The notes under the pieces: generated by a model
What the model saw: the letters and a program-made list of their open reading frames with translations, nothing else
Database searches by the model: none
Told to the model about the DNA's origin: nothing
Shown: positions 15,565 through 23,835 of the stretch, in pieces
Position numbering within the stretch: position 1 is the first letter of the stretch
Layout of the letters: each line of letters begins with the position of its first letter
DNA from: Jiella sonneratiae
GTDB taxonomy: Bacteria > Pseudomonadota > Alphaproteobacteria > Rhizobiales > Rhizobiaceae
Direction: 5' to 3'
Length of the DNA stretch: 64,000 bases
Assembly (NCBI RefSeq): GCF_017353515.1
Contig: NZ_JAFMPY010000001.1
Coordinates: 248,001-312,000, forward strand
Position numbers and translations under genes: made by a program

Positions 15565-17339
15565 CGACGCCGCTCGAGGACTATGCGATGATCGGGGACG
15601 GCGAGACCGTCGCCCTCGTCTCGCGCCACGGGTCGATCGACTGGCTCTGCCTGCCGCGCTTCGACTCCCCCGCCTGCTGCGCCGCGCTCCTGGGCAACAC
15701 CGGCAACGGCCGGTGGAGCATCGCGTCGGCTAGCCCCTATGCCGCCTCGCGGCAGCGCTACGAGGACGACAGCCTGATCCTCGTCACGGAATTCGACTGC
15801 GAGAAGGGCTGCCTCCGCCTGACCGACCTGATGCCGGTCCGCAACGAGAATCCCCTCGTCCTTCGCATCGTCGAATGCACCGAAGGCGAGGTGGACGTGC
15901 GGAACGAGGCGGATTTCCGCTTCGACTACGGCAACATGCCGCCCTGGATCACGCTCGACGACGGCCGCATCACCTTCCATGTCGGGCCGGATGCCGTCGT
16001 GCTCGACGGGTTCGAGGACTTCGAACGACCGGACACGCTCGTCGTCGAGCAGTTCCGGCTGAAGGAGGGCGAGAAGCGGGTCTTCGCCGCGACCTATGAC
16101 GGCCGCGACGCGAAGGGCCTGTCCGGCGTCGATCCGGAGCGGCTTCTCGCCGAGACCCGCGACGCGTGGCACGGCTGGATCGGGAAATGCCGGGCCTCCA
16201 CCCGCAACGACGCGATGCTGCGCCGGTCGCTGATCACCCTGAAGGCGCTGATCCATCGCCCGACCGGCGGCCTCGTCGCCGCGCCGACCACGTCGCTCCC
16301 CGAACAGCCGGGCGGATCGATGAACTGGGATTACCGCTACTGCTGGCTCCGCGACGCGACCTTCACACTCGAGGCCCTCGCCGAATGCGGCTTCGTCGAC
16401 GAGGCGCGGGACTGGCGGGACTGGATCCTGCGGGCCGTCGCCGCCGCTCCCGACAAGCTGCAGATCATGTACCGCGTCGACGGCTCGCGGCGCCTCGACG
16501 AGGCGGAACTGCCCTGGCTTTCCGGCTACCGCTTCGCCCGTCCGGTCCGGATCGGCAATGCCGCCGCCGGCCAGTTCCAGCTCGACGTCTACGGCGAAGT
16601 CATCCAGATGCTGCACGCCTCCGAAAAGGCCGGCATGGACCGGACCGAACAGGGGCGCCAGCTCGAACACGCGCTGGTCCGGCACATCGTCGACGTCTGG
16701 CGCCAGCCGGACGCCGGCCTCTGGGAGAGCCGCGGCAAGCCGCGCCACTACACCTATTCGAAGGTGATGGCCTGGGTCGGCATCGACAGGTTTCTCGGCG
16801 GCAAGGGCGGCCGCGAGATCGACGCCCCCGCGCGCCGCCGGCTGGAAGCCACCCGCGAGGAGATCCGCGCGGTGATCCTCGAAGAGGCCTACAATCCCGG
16901 TCTGCGGGCCTTCACCTCCTATTTCGGCGGCGACGAGCTCGACGCGGCGCTGCTGCTGCTGCCCAAGCTTGGCTTCCTTCCCGCCGAGGACGAACGCATG
17001 GCCGAGACGATCGTCCTCATCGAGGAGCGGCTCGCCGGCGACGGCCTGGTGCGGCGGCACCGGATGGACACGCTGGTGCCGGAAGGCGCCTTCATCGCCT
17101 GCTCGTTCTGGCTCGCCGACGTGCAGATCCGCCAGGGCCGGCACGAGGCCGCCAGCCGGACGATCGACCAGGCGCTGGCCCGGGCGTCGTCCACCGGGCT
17201 GATGTCGGAAGAATACGACGTGACCAGCCAGCGCCTCACCGGCAACTTTCCGCAGGCCCTCAGCCACCTTGCGCTGGTCCAGGCGCTGCTTGCCGAGGCC
17301 CGCATGGGGGAGAACCCGCAGAAGGGTGCCGCGCAATGA
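15561..17339 (+). CDS. glycoside hydrolase family 15 protein (glucoamylase/trehalase-like)
   Basis: A 592-residue cytoplasmic GH15 enzyme expected to release glucose from alpha-glucosides; bacterial relatives include trehalases and glucoamylases. The N-terminal domain begins LEDYAMIGDGETVALVSRHG. The (alpha/alpha)6 domain shows NWDYRYCWLRDATFTLEAL, the general-acid region GLWESRGKPRHYTYSKVMAW, and the general-base region TGLMSEEYDVTSQRLTGNFP. There is no signal peptide, so the substrate must be intracellular, such as trehalose or glycogen fragments; this is inference. GAAGGGGG precedes the start. It overlaps the SDR before it and cyoA after it by four bases each, an unusual coupling of a glycosidase to a terminal oxidase. 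Confidence 0.92.
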   Translation: MTTPLEDYAMIGDGETVALVSRHGSIDWLCLPRFDSPACCAALLGNTGNGRWSIASASPYAASRQRYEDDSLILVTEFDCEKGCLRLTDLMPVRNENPLVLRIVECTEGEVDVRNEADFRFDYGNMPPWITLDDGRITFHVGPDAVVLDGFEDFERPDTLVVEQFRLKEGEKRVFAATYDGRDAKGLSGVDPERLLAETRDAWHGWIGKCRASTRNDAMLRRSLITLKALIHRPTGGLVAAPTTSLPEQPGGSMNWDYRYCWLRDATFTLEALAECGFVDEARDWRDWILRAVAAAPDKLQIMYRVDGSRRLDEAELPWLSGYRFARPVRIGNAAAGQFQLDVYGEVIQMLHASEKAGMDRTEQGRQLEHALVRHIVDVWRQPDAGLWESRGKPRHYTYSKVMAWVGIDRFLGGKGGREIDAPARRRLEATREEIRAVILEEAYNPGLRAFTSYFGGDELDAALLLLPKLGFLPAEDERMAETIVLIEERLAGDGLVRRHRMDTLVPEGAFIACSFWLADVQIRQGRHEAASRTIDQALARASSTGLMSEEYDVTSQRLTGNFPQALSHLALVQALLAEARMGENPQKGAAQ

Positions 17340-18355
17340 GGCCGACGCGGCGACCGACGGCGAACGGCATGGCCCTGCGGGGCCGCATCGCGGCGGTCGT
17401 AGAGGTCCGCGGCTGCGTCGTCGCGGCCTGCGCCACTGCCCTTTCCGCCATGCCGGCGGGCGCCGGAGTATCCTCCTCCTCCTTCCTGCATCCGCTCGGC
17501 CCGGTCGCCGCGGCCCAGAAGAGCCTGTTCTACGACATCAATCTCCTGATGATGATCGTCATCCTGCCGGTCTTCGTCTTCATGCCGTGGTTCGCCTGGC
17601 GCTATCGCAGGACCCGCCGCGACTCGGTCTACCGGCCGGAATGGAGCTTTTCGCTGCCGCTGGAATTCCTGGTCTGGAGCGTTCCAACCGCCGTCGTCGC
17701 CGCCCTCGCCTGGCTGATCGTCGCCCGCGAAGTCCCGCTCGGGCCCTACAGGCCGCTCGCATCCGACAAGCCGCCCCTCGAGGTCGAGGTGGTCGGCCTC
17801 GACTGGAAATGGCTGTTCGTCTACCCCGAACAGGGCATCGCCACCGTCGGCGCCTTCGCCATGCCGACCGACCGGCCGGTGGAGTTCCACCTGACCAGCG
17901 ACAGCGTGATGCAGTCGTTCTTCGTGTCGGGTCTCGGCAGCCAGATCTACGCCATGGCGGGCATGGTGACGCAGCTCAATCTCCTCGCCGACACGCCCGG
18001 CAGGACGACGGGGCGCAACACCCAGTACAACGGCAACGGCTTCCACCAGCAGCGCTTCGTCGTCGAGGCGATGGACGACGCCGATTTCGCCGCCTGGGTC
18101 GAGAAGGTCCGGGCGGACGGCGTCCCGCTGAACGACGAGAACTACCGGTCGCTCGCCGCGAAGGGCACGCTCGCCCTCGCCCGCGCCAAGCTGGCACGGC
18201 CCGGCATGCCGGCCGACAGGATCTACTTCTCCGGCGTTCCCGGCGGCTTTTTCCAGAAGATCGTCCGGAAATATGCGAGCGGCCCGATGCCGTCGTCGCT
18301 CGCCGGGCCGCAACCCGTCGCGGCCGGCATGGTCGCTGCCCATGAAGCGAGGTGA
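17336..18355 (+). CDS. cyoA: bo3-type quinol oxidase subunit II
   Basis: Subunit II of a heme-copper quinol oxidase (339 residues). The N-terminus has a signal-like segment with a possible lipobox (CVVAAC near residue 31), then two membrane helices (about 65-90 and 105-130). A periplasmic cupredoxin domain follows, with VVGLDWKWLFVYPEQGIATV and FVSGLGSQIYAMAGM. The CuA ligand set (Cys-x3-Cys and its His) is absent from the region around NTQYNGNGFHQQRFVV, so the electron donor should be quinol and not cytochrome c. The start overlaps the GH15 stop by ATGA. cyoB follows nine bases after the stop. The extended C-terminus is poorly conserved. Confidence 0.92.
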   Translation: MRPTRRPTANGMALRGRIAAVVEVRGCVVAACATALSAMPAGAGVSSSSFLHPLGPVAAAQKSLFYDINLLMMIVILPVFVFMPWFAWRYRRTRRDSVYRPEWSFSLPLEFLVWSVPTAVVAALAWLIVAREVPLGPYRPLASDKPPLEVEVVGLDWKWLFVYPEQGIATVGAFAMPTDRPVEFHLTSDSVMQSFFVSGLGSQIYAMAGMVTQLNLLADTPGRTTGRNTQYNGNGFHQQRFVVEAMDDADFAAWVEKVRADGVPLNDENYRSLAAKGTLALARAKLARPGMPADRIYFSGVPGGFFQKIVRKYASGPMPSSLAGPQPVAAGMVAAHEAR

Positions 18356-18364
18356 CAGTCAACG

Positions 18365-20422
18365 ATGGACCGGCTCTGGTTCTTCTTCTTCGGCACGCTC
18401 AACTACGACTCGCTGCCGTTCTACAGCACGATCGCGACGATCGCCGCGGGCATCGTGGTCGCGGGCGCCCTCGTCACTTTCGGCCTGATCACCTGGTACG
18501 GCAAGTGGACCGCGCTCTGGAAGAATTGGCTCACCAGCGTCGACCACAAGAAGATCGGCATCATGTACGTCGTCGTCGCCTTCGTGATGATGGCGCGGGC
18601 CGTCGTCGAGGCGTCGATGATGCGGCTGCAGCAGGCGCTGTCCTTCGACGCCCCCGGCTATCTGCCGCCGGAGCATTTCGCCCAGCTGTTCTCGACCCAC
18701 GGCACGATCATGATCTTCTTCATGGCAATGCCGTTCCTGACCGGGCTCATCAACTACGCGATGCCGCTGCAGATCGGCGCGCGCGACGTCGCATTTCCGG
18801 TGCTCAACTCGATCAGCCTGTGCCTCACCGGCGGCGGCGCCGCGCTGATGATGGTGTCGCTGGTCCTCGGCAAGTTCTCGACCGGCGGATGGAGCGGCTA
18901 TCCGCCCTATACCGAGATGGCGTTCTCGCCCGGCGTCGGCCCCGACTACTGGATCTGGGCGGTCACCCTGTCGTCGATCGGCACGACCTTCACCGGCATC
19001 AACTTCGCCGTCACCATCTACAAGAAGCGCGCGCCGGGCATGCACCTCTTCCGCATGCCGCTGTTCTGCTGGACTTCGCTCTGCACCGCCATCCTGATGA
19101 TCTTCGCGATGCCGCCGCTCACCCTCGCGACGCTCTTCCTCGCGCTCGACCGGCAGCTCGGCTTCCACTTCTTCACCAACGATGCCGGCGGCAACATGAT
19201 GAACTACGCCAACCTGTTCTGGCTGTTCGGTCATCCGGAGGTCTACATCCTCATCCTGCCGGCCTTCGGGGTCTATTCGGAGGTCATCGCCAACTTCTCG
19301 TCCAAGGTTCTCTACGGCTACCGGACGCTGGTGGTGGCGACGATGGCGATCGCCGTCCTGTCCTTCACCGTCTGGCTGCATCACTTCTTCACCATGGGCC
19401 AGAGCTCGGCGGTCAACGCCGCCTTCGGCATCGCCACCATGACCATCGGCATTCCGACGGGGGTGAAGGTCTATGACTGGCTGCTGACGATGTTCCGCGG
19501 GCGGGTGCGCTTCTCGGTGCCGATGCTCTATGCCCTCGCCTTCCTGATCCTCTTCGTGGTCGGCGGTCTCTCCGGCGTCCTGCTCGCCAATCCCGCCGTC
19601 GACTACCAGGTGCACAACAGCCTGTTTCTCGTCGCGCATTTCCACAACATGCTGATCCCCGGGCTGCTCTACGGCATGCTGGCCGGCACCCACTACTGGT
19701 TCCCGAAGGCCTTCGGCTTCCGGCTCGACGAGCTCTGGGGCAGGATCGCCTTCGTCTGCTGGGTCGTCGGCTTCCTGCTCGCCTTCATGCCGCTCTATGC
19801 GCTCGGCCTGCTCGGCATGCCGCGGCGGCTGGTCGAATATTTTGATCCCGACTACCTGCCCTACACCATCGTCGCGGCGGTCGGCGCGGGCTTCATCCTC
19901 GCCGCCTTCGCCAGCCTCGTCGTGCAGCTCGTCGTCAGCATCCGCCACCGCGACGCGTTGCGGGTCTTCGTCGGCGATCCGTGGAACGGCCGGACGCTGG
20001 AATGGTCGATCTCGGCCCCGCCGCCGGAATACAATTTCGCGGTCATTCCCGACGTCAAAGCACGCGACGCCTTCCACGACATGAAGCGGCGCGGCGTCGC
20101 CTATCGCCGGCCGAAGCACTATTCGAACATCGAGATGCCGATGAACTCGATGCTCGGCCCGGTCGTGGCGATCGCGGCGACGGCCTGCGTCTTCGGCATC
20201 GTCTGGCACATCGGCTGGATGATCGTCCTCGGCTTTCTGACGGTGTGGGGCGCGGTGATCGCCCGCAGCTTCGTGCGCCGGACGAAGCGTATCATTCCGG
20301 CCAGCGAGGTCAGGCGGACCGAGGAGCGCTGGCTCGCCGCGGTGTCGAAGGCGCCGCTGATCGCCCGCGACTACGAGACCAGCCCGGCCAATCGCGGGCT
20401 GGCGGAGGCAGCCGGAGCATGA
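18365..20422 (+). CDS. cyoB: bo3-type quinol oxidase subunit I
   Basis: Catalytic subunit (685 residues) that reduces O2 and pumps protons at the inner membrane. Heme b and heme-copper ligands are visible: H112 in STHGTIM, H and cross-linked Tyr in GHPEVYILILPAFG, the CuB pair in LHHFFTMG, and the heme ligands in VAHFHNML. The quinol-site residues of E. coli CyoB (R71, D75, H98, Q101) correspond to R78, E82, H104 and Q107, so the Asp is replaced by Glu. The D-channel entry is kept in NYAMPLQIGARDVAFP. GAGGTGACAG precedes the start. It overlaps cyoC by four bases. Confidence 0.96.
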   Translation: MDRLWFFFFGTLNYDSLPFYSTIATIAAGIVVAGALVTFGLITWYGKWTALWKNWLTSVDHKKIGIMYVVVAFVMMARAVVEASMMRLQQALSFDAPGYLPPEHFAQLFSTHGTIMIFFMAMPFLTGLINYAMPLQIGARDVAFPVLNSISLCLTGGGAALMMVSLVLGKFSTGGWSGYPPYTEMAFSPGVGPDYWIWAVTLSSIGTTFTGINFAVTIYKKRAPGMHLFRMPLFCWTSLCTAILMIFAMPPLTLATLFLALDRQLGFHFFTNDAGGNMMNYANLFWLFGHPEVYILILPAFGVYSEVIANFSSKVLYGYRTLVVATMAIAVLSFTVWLHHFFTMGQSSAVNAAFGIATMTIGIPTGVKVYDWLLTMFRGRVRFSVPMLYALAFLILFVVGGLSGVLLANPAVDYQVHNSLFLVAHFHNMLIPGLLYGMLAGTHYWFPKAFGFRLDELWGRIAFVCWVVGFLLAFMPLYALGLLGMPRRLVEYFDPDYLPYTIVAAVGAGFILAAFASLVVQLVVSIRHRDALRVFVGDPWNGRTLEWSISAPPPEYNFAVIPDVKARDAFHDMKRRGVAYRRPKHYSNIEMPMNSMLGPVVAIAATACVFGIVWHIGWMIVLGFLTVWGAVIARSFVRRTKRIIPASEVRRTEERWLAAVSKAPLIARDYETSPANRGLAEAAGA

Positions 20423-21042
20423 GCAGCATCGACAAGAAGCATCCCGGCCTCAATCTCGGCCGGTCCGACCCCGGAGCGCATCAGGACGCCGAGGAGATCG
20501 TCTTCGGCTTCTGGGTCTTCCTGATGAGCGACCTCGTCCTGTTCGCGCTGCTCTTCGCCACCTTCGCGACGATGATCGGCCGCACCGCGGACGGGCCCGG
20601 GCCGCAGGAATTCTTCGACCTGAAGAGCGTCGCCATCGAAAGCGCCCTCCTGCTGATCTCGAGCTTCACCTTCGGATATGCCTCGCTGGCGATGAAATAT
20701 CGGCCGGAGCCGATGAAGGTGGTGCGCTGGCTCGGCGTGACGCTGCTTCTCGGCATCGGCTTTCTCGGCTTCGAGGTCCACGACTTCGTGACGATGGCCG
20801 GCAAGGGCGGCACGCCGCAGACGAGCGGCTTCCTCTCGGCCTTCTTCGCGCTGGTGCCGACCCACGGCCTGCACGTTTTCGCCGGCTGCATCTGGATCGT
20901 CGTGATGATCGTCCAGACCCTCGCCTACGGCCTCGCCCGCGACGTCAAGCTGCGGATCCTCAGGCTCGGTCTGTTCTGGCACTTCCTCGACATCGTCTGG
21001 ATCGCCATCATCTCCGTCGTCTATCTGAGAGCGCTCGCATGA
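20419..21042 (+). CDS. cyoC: bo3-type quinol oxidase subunit III
   Basis: A 207-residue, five-helix subunit III of the quinol oxidase, which stabilises the core and proton uptake. Typical segments are EEIVFGFWVFLMSDLVLFALLFA, ALLLISSFTFGYASLAM, FLSAFFALVPTHGLHVFAG and LGLFWHFLDIVWIAIISVVYL. It is coupled by ATGA overlaps both to cyoB before it and to cyoD after it. Confidence 0.95.
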   Translation: MSSIDKKHPGLNLGRSDPGAHQDAEEIVFGFWVFLMSDLVLFALLFATFATMIGRTADGPGPQEFFDLKSVAIESALLLISSFTFGYASLAMKYRPEPMKVVRWLGVTLLLGIGFLGFEVHDFVTMAGKGGTPQTSGFLSAFFALVPTHGLHVFAGCIWIVVMIVQTLAYGLARDVKLRILRLGLFWHFLDIVWIAIISVVYLRALA

Positions 21043-21350
21043 AGAGCATGATGGAAGAAGAGCGTGAGGAGCGGCGCGACTATCTGATCGGGCTCGCCGC
21101 CGCCATCCTTCTCACCGCCGTTCCGTTCGCCGCCGTCGCGTTCGGCTGGTTCCCGCGCGGCGTCGACTACGCGATCATCGCGGTGGCAGGCGTTCTGCAG
21201 ATCGTCTGCCAGTTCCGCTATTTCCTGCACATCGACCTGTCCCGTTCGAAGCGCGACGACCTGCAGCTCATTCTGTTCTCCGGGCTGATCTGCCTGCTGA
21301 TGGTCGGCGGCACGATCTGGATCATCTTCAACCAGTACGCCCAGATGTGA
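21039..21350 (+). CDS. cyoD: bo3-type quinol oxidase subunit IV
   Basis: A 103-residue three-helix subunit IV that aids assembly of the CuB centre. The family stretch VLQIVCQFRYFLHIDLS is clear, followed by LILFSGLICLLMVGGTIWIIF. It is the last gene of the operon. No cyoE (heme O synthase) follows, so heme O must be supplied from elsewhere in the genome. Only five bases separate it from the convergent flavoprotein gene, and no hairpin-plus-T-run terminator is visible there. Confidence 0.94.
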   Translation: MKSMMEEEREERRDYLIGLAAAILLTAVPFAAVAFGWFPRGVDYAIIAVAGVLQIVCQFRYFLHIDLSRSKRDDLQLILFSGLICLLMVGGTIWIIFNQYAQM

Positions 21351-21355
21351 GCCCG

Positions 21356-22777
21356 TCACCGCGTCCCCGCCTCCGGCTCGGGCGGCCATTCCAGCACCTT
21401 GCCGGGATTGAGGATGCCGTTCGGATCGAGCGCCGACTTGATGCGGCGCATCAGATCGAGCTCGGAGGGCGAGCGCGTATAGGGCAGGTATTGCCGCTTC
21501 AGCGTCCCGATGCCGTGCTCGGCCGAGATCGTGCCGCCCGAAGACCGGACCGTCTCGTAGACGAAGGCCGAGATCTCGGCGCTCGGCTGTTCGGCGCCGG
21601 CCGAGGGTACGTTCGCGACGAAATGCAGGTTGCTGTCGCCGACATGACCGTAGGAAAGGGCGATCGCATCCGGCCAGCGCTGCACGGCGCCGGCTTCGAG
21701 GCGCTCCACCACCTGTCCGGTGGCATGCGCCGGCAGCCCGACGTCGAAGGCGGCGACCTTGCCGATCACCTTGGAATATTCCGACACGCTCTCGCGGATC
21801 GCCCAGAAGGCCGCGACGTCCCTGCCCGAGGCGGCGACGACGGCATCCTCGACGTCACCGGCCTCGAGCCCCTTTGCGAGCAGCGCCTCCAGCCGCTCGG
21901 CCTCGCGCTCGGCGTCGAAGCCGCTGACCTCGATCAAGACGTAGATGCCGTGCCGGCCGGCGAGCGGCTGCGGGAGAGAGGGGAGCTTCTCGCCCATGAA
22001 ATGATAAAAGCTCGGCCACATCACCTCGAAGGCGGTGAGCGACGGGCCGAGGCCCGACCGTGCCGCAGCCAGCAGCGCCATTGCGGCCGCAAAGTCGCGG
22101 CAGCCGCAGAGCGCGCAGGTCGAGAAGGTCGGGCGCGGCTGCAGGCGCAGGACGGCCCTGGTGATGACGCCGAGGGTGCCTTCCGAACCGACGAAGAGCT
22201 GTTTGGAATCGTAGCCGGCATTGTTCTTCAGCATCTTGTTCAGCGAGGTGACGACCGTGCCGTCGGCGAGCACCACCTCGACGCCGAGCACGTGTTCGCG
22301 CGCCATGCCGTAGCGGATGACGCGGTTGCCGCCGGCATTGGTGGCGAGCACGCCGCCGATCGTGCAGGAGCCGCGGGCTCCGAGATCGAGGGCGAGGAAC
22401 AGCCCGGCCGCTTCGGCCGCCGCCTGCGCCGCCTCGAGTACGACGCCCGCCCCGACCGTCATCGTCGCCATGGCCGGGTCGATCTCCTCGATCCCGTTCA
22501 TCCGCTCCAGCGACAGCGCCACGCAGCCCGCGACCGGATGGGCGCCGCCGGCAAGCCCGGTGAGCCCGCCCTGCGGCACGACCGCGAGCCTCAGTTCGTT
22601 GCAGATCCTCAGGACCGCCGACACCTCCTCGGTGCTGCGCGGCCGGATCCAGGCGAGCGGACAGACAGGCTGCTGGCCGCTCCAGTCGTGGCGGGCGCGT
22701 TCGGGAATCTCCTCTCCGACGGTGACGAGCTGGGCACCGAGGTGCTCGATCAGGAGGTGTTCCGGGCGGCTGGTCAT
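21356..22777 (-). CDS. FAD-linked D-2-hydroxyacid dehydrogenase (GlcD/D-lactate dehydrogenase type)
   Basis: A 473-residue flavoprotein of the FAD_binding_4/FAD-oxidase_C type, oxidising a D-2-hydroxy acid such as D-lactate, glycolate or 2-hydroxyglutarate. The FAD domain shows VVPQGGLTGLAGGAHP, LDLGARGSCTIGGVLATNAGG and LFVGSEGTLGVIT. The C-terminal domain shows SYGHVGDSNLHFV (metal-binding His) and SAEHGIGTLKRQYL. ATG 22777 is chosen because AGAGGA sits eight bases upstream. A second ATG two codons earlier is too close to that site. The gene is monocistronic here. The exact substrate cannot be told from sequence. Confidence 0.88.
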   Translation of the reverse strand: MTSRPEHLLIEHLGAQLVTVGEEIPERARHDWSGQQPVCPLAWIRPRSTEEVSAVLRICNELRLAVVPQGGLTGLAGGAHPVAGCVALSLERMNGIEEIDPAMATMTVGAGVVLEAAQAAAEAAGLFLALDLGARGSCTIGGVLATNAGGNRVIRYGMAREHVLGVEVVLADGTVVTSLNKMLKNNAGYDSKQLFVGSEGTLGVITRAVLRLQPRPTFSTCALCGCRDFAAAMALLAAARSGLGPSLTAFEVMWPSFYHFMGEKLPSLPQPLAGRHGIYVLIEVSGFDAEREAERLEALLAKGLEAGDVEDAVVAASGRDVAAFWAIRESVSEYSKVIGKVAAFDVGLPAHATGQVVERLEAGAVQRWPDAIALSYGHVGDSNLHFVANVPSAGAEQPSAEISAFVYETVRSSGGTISAEHGIGTLKRQYLPYTRSPSELDLMRRIKSALDPNGILNPGKVLEWPPEPEAGTR

Positions 22778-23203
22778 GCGCATTCCTCTGCCTGCAGGCA
22801 CTGGTCGACGGGCGATCATAGCCGCGTCGACGTCGCGATCGAACTCCAGTGATATGCATGAAGTTGTCCTGCAGCGGCAAATGGATCGCGCAGCCCGCGA
22901 CGCCCCTGGCCGGAGGATCCTCTGCCACGTTGCGCATACGCAGAAGGTTCGGGCGCCATGGCGGGCGCAAGATGCGGCGAGAGCCGACGTTTCGAGGCGA
23001 CGCCGTTCGGCGCAACCCCGGTTCCGCAGGACGTTTGCAAGAACCGGCCGGCGCATCGGATGGCTGAACCATCCCGCCAGCGTCGCGCCGGCCGTGTGCG
23101 ATGATGCACCATGCGAATTCCGGGACCAACCCTTTCGTCAAGGACGGCAGCCTCGGTTAGCTGCAGATCTGGACCCGCATCAGGTCCGCAGCCGACCCTT
23201 CTC
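22778..23203. other. 426-bp intergenic region, nothing recognised
   Basis: Short reading frames on both strands lack ribosome sites and plausible composition. The stretch next to 23204 is less GC-rich than the genome around it and borders the orphan BPSL0067-type gene. No terminator with a T-run, tRNA or repeat was recognised. Confidence 0.4.
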
Positions 23204-23632
23204 CTAGCCCTTCACGATTCGGATGGTGTAGAACATATCGCCATCGTTCGACGGATCGTTGTTTCCCTTTTTGAAAAATAGGGTTCTTTTGCCCCAGGGC
23301 TTCTTCGGTAGATAATATTGATCGAAGACGCGGAGGCCGTCCCGCTGCGCCTCTACGAAGATGGCAGCGTGATGAAATTTTCCGGCATTGTCGAACGACG
23401 CGATCGCAGTCCCTGCTTTGACCGCGGCATTGTTTTTCACTTGTGCCCCAGGACGCCAGTTTGCAATCACGCCGATCGGCAGGCCGGCTTCCATGAAAAC
23501 CTGCTCTACCCCGGCGGCGCATTGGCCAAGGTACTTCCCGGACCCGATGAACGTGCCGTCGTGCTTTTCGGCCGCCGTGAGATCGACGGCATAGGCGGTG
23601 ACGCCTGCCAGCGAATAGGTCTCCGTCGCCAT
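23204..23632 (-). CDS. BPSL0067-family (NlpC/P60- or Tae-like amidase fold) protein
   Basis: A 142-residue protein resembling the BPSL0067 family, whose members look like small papain-fold peptidoglycan amidases. A candidate catalytic Cys is C38 in LGQCAAG, His is H87 or H88 in KFHHAAIFV, and D104 in VFDQYYLP could complete the triad. The spacing and GTAIASF are typical of the family. There is no signal peptide. Base composition is clearly lower in GC than the neighbours, suggesting transfer. No adjacent immunity, VgrG or other secretion gene is seen. The start is uncertain: ATG 23632 is used, but GTG 23671 would add 13 residues, and neither has a strong ribosome site. Confidence 0.6.
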   Translation of the reverse strand: MATETYSLAGVTAYAVDLTAAEKHDGTFIGSGKYLGQCAAGVEQVFMEAGLPIGVIANWRPGAQVKNNAAVKAGTAIASFDNAGKFHHAAIFVEAQRDGLRVFDQYYLPKKPWGKRTLFFKKGNNDPSNDGDMFYTIRIVKG

Positions 23633-23794
23633 CCTGTCGATCCATCCGGCGCGCTTTTGATGTACAATCACAGGTATATCATTAAGGTTTCATTCCTACC
23701 AGAGGTGACGGACGTCGGGCCGACTGCGTCGAAGCTGGCCGCGCAAAGGCCGGGTCGCCTGCCTGCGCGACGCCGGTTGCGGAGGGCGCGCAAA

Positions 23795-23810
23795 ATAGTT
23801 TAAGGTTAAA
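23795..23810. promoter_or_regulatory. candidate MarR operator upstream of the SDR-marR operon
   Basis: TAGTTTAAGGTTAAAA ends 25 bases before the SDR start. Its core TTTAAGGTTAAA is an inverted repeat apart from the central pair. A copy identical at 14 of 16 positions lies at 32241-32256, just upstream of the other arm of the cluster. Two such sites at the two operon heads, with a MarR gene between them, make this a likely autoregulated operator. Confidence 0.55.
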
Positions 23811-23835
23811 AGAAATTGCCCGTGGAATCCGTCCC

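Noticed and set aside
17336-21350. Annotation of the oxidase as cytochrome c oxidase
   Set aside because: Subunit II lacks the CuA cysteines and histidine, and CyoB keeps quinol-site residues, so a quinol oxidase fits better.
23157-23645. Alternative minus-strand frame overlapping the BPSL0067-type gene
   Set aside because: It has no catalytic pattern or family resemblance, whereas the other frame has Cys, His and Asp in family order.
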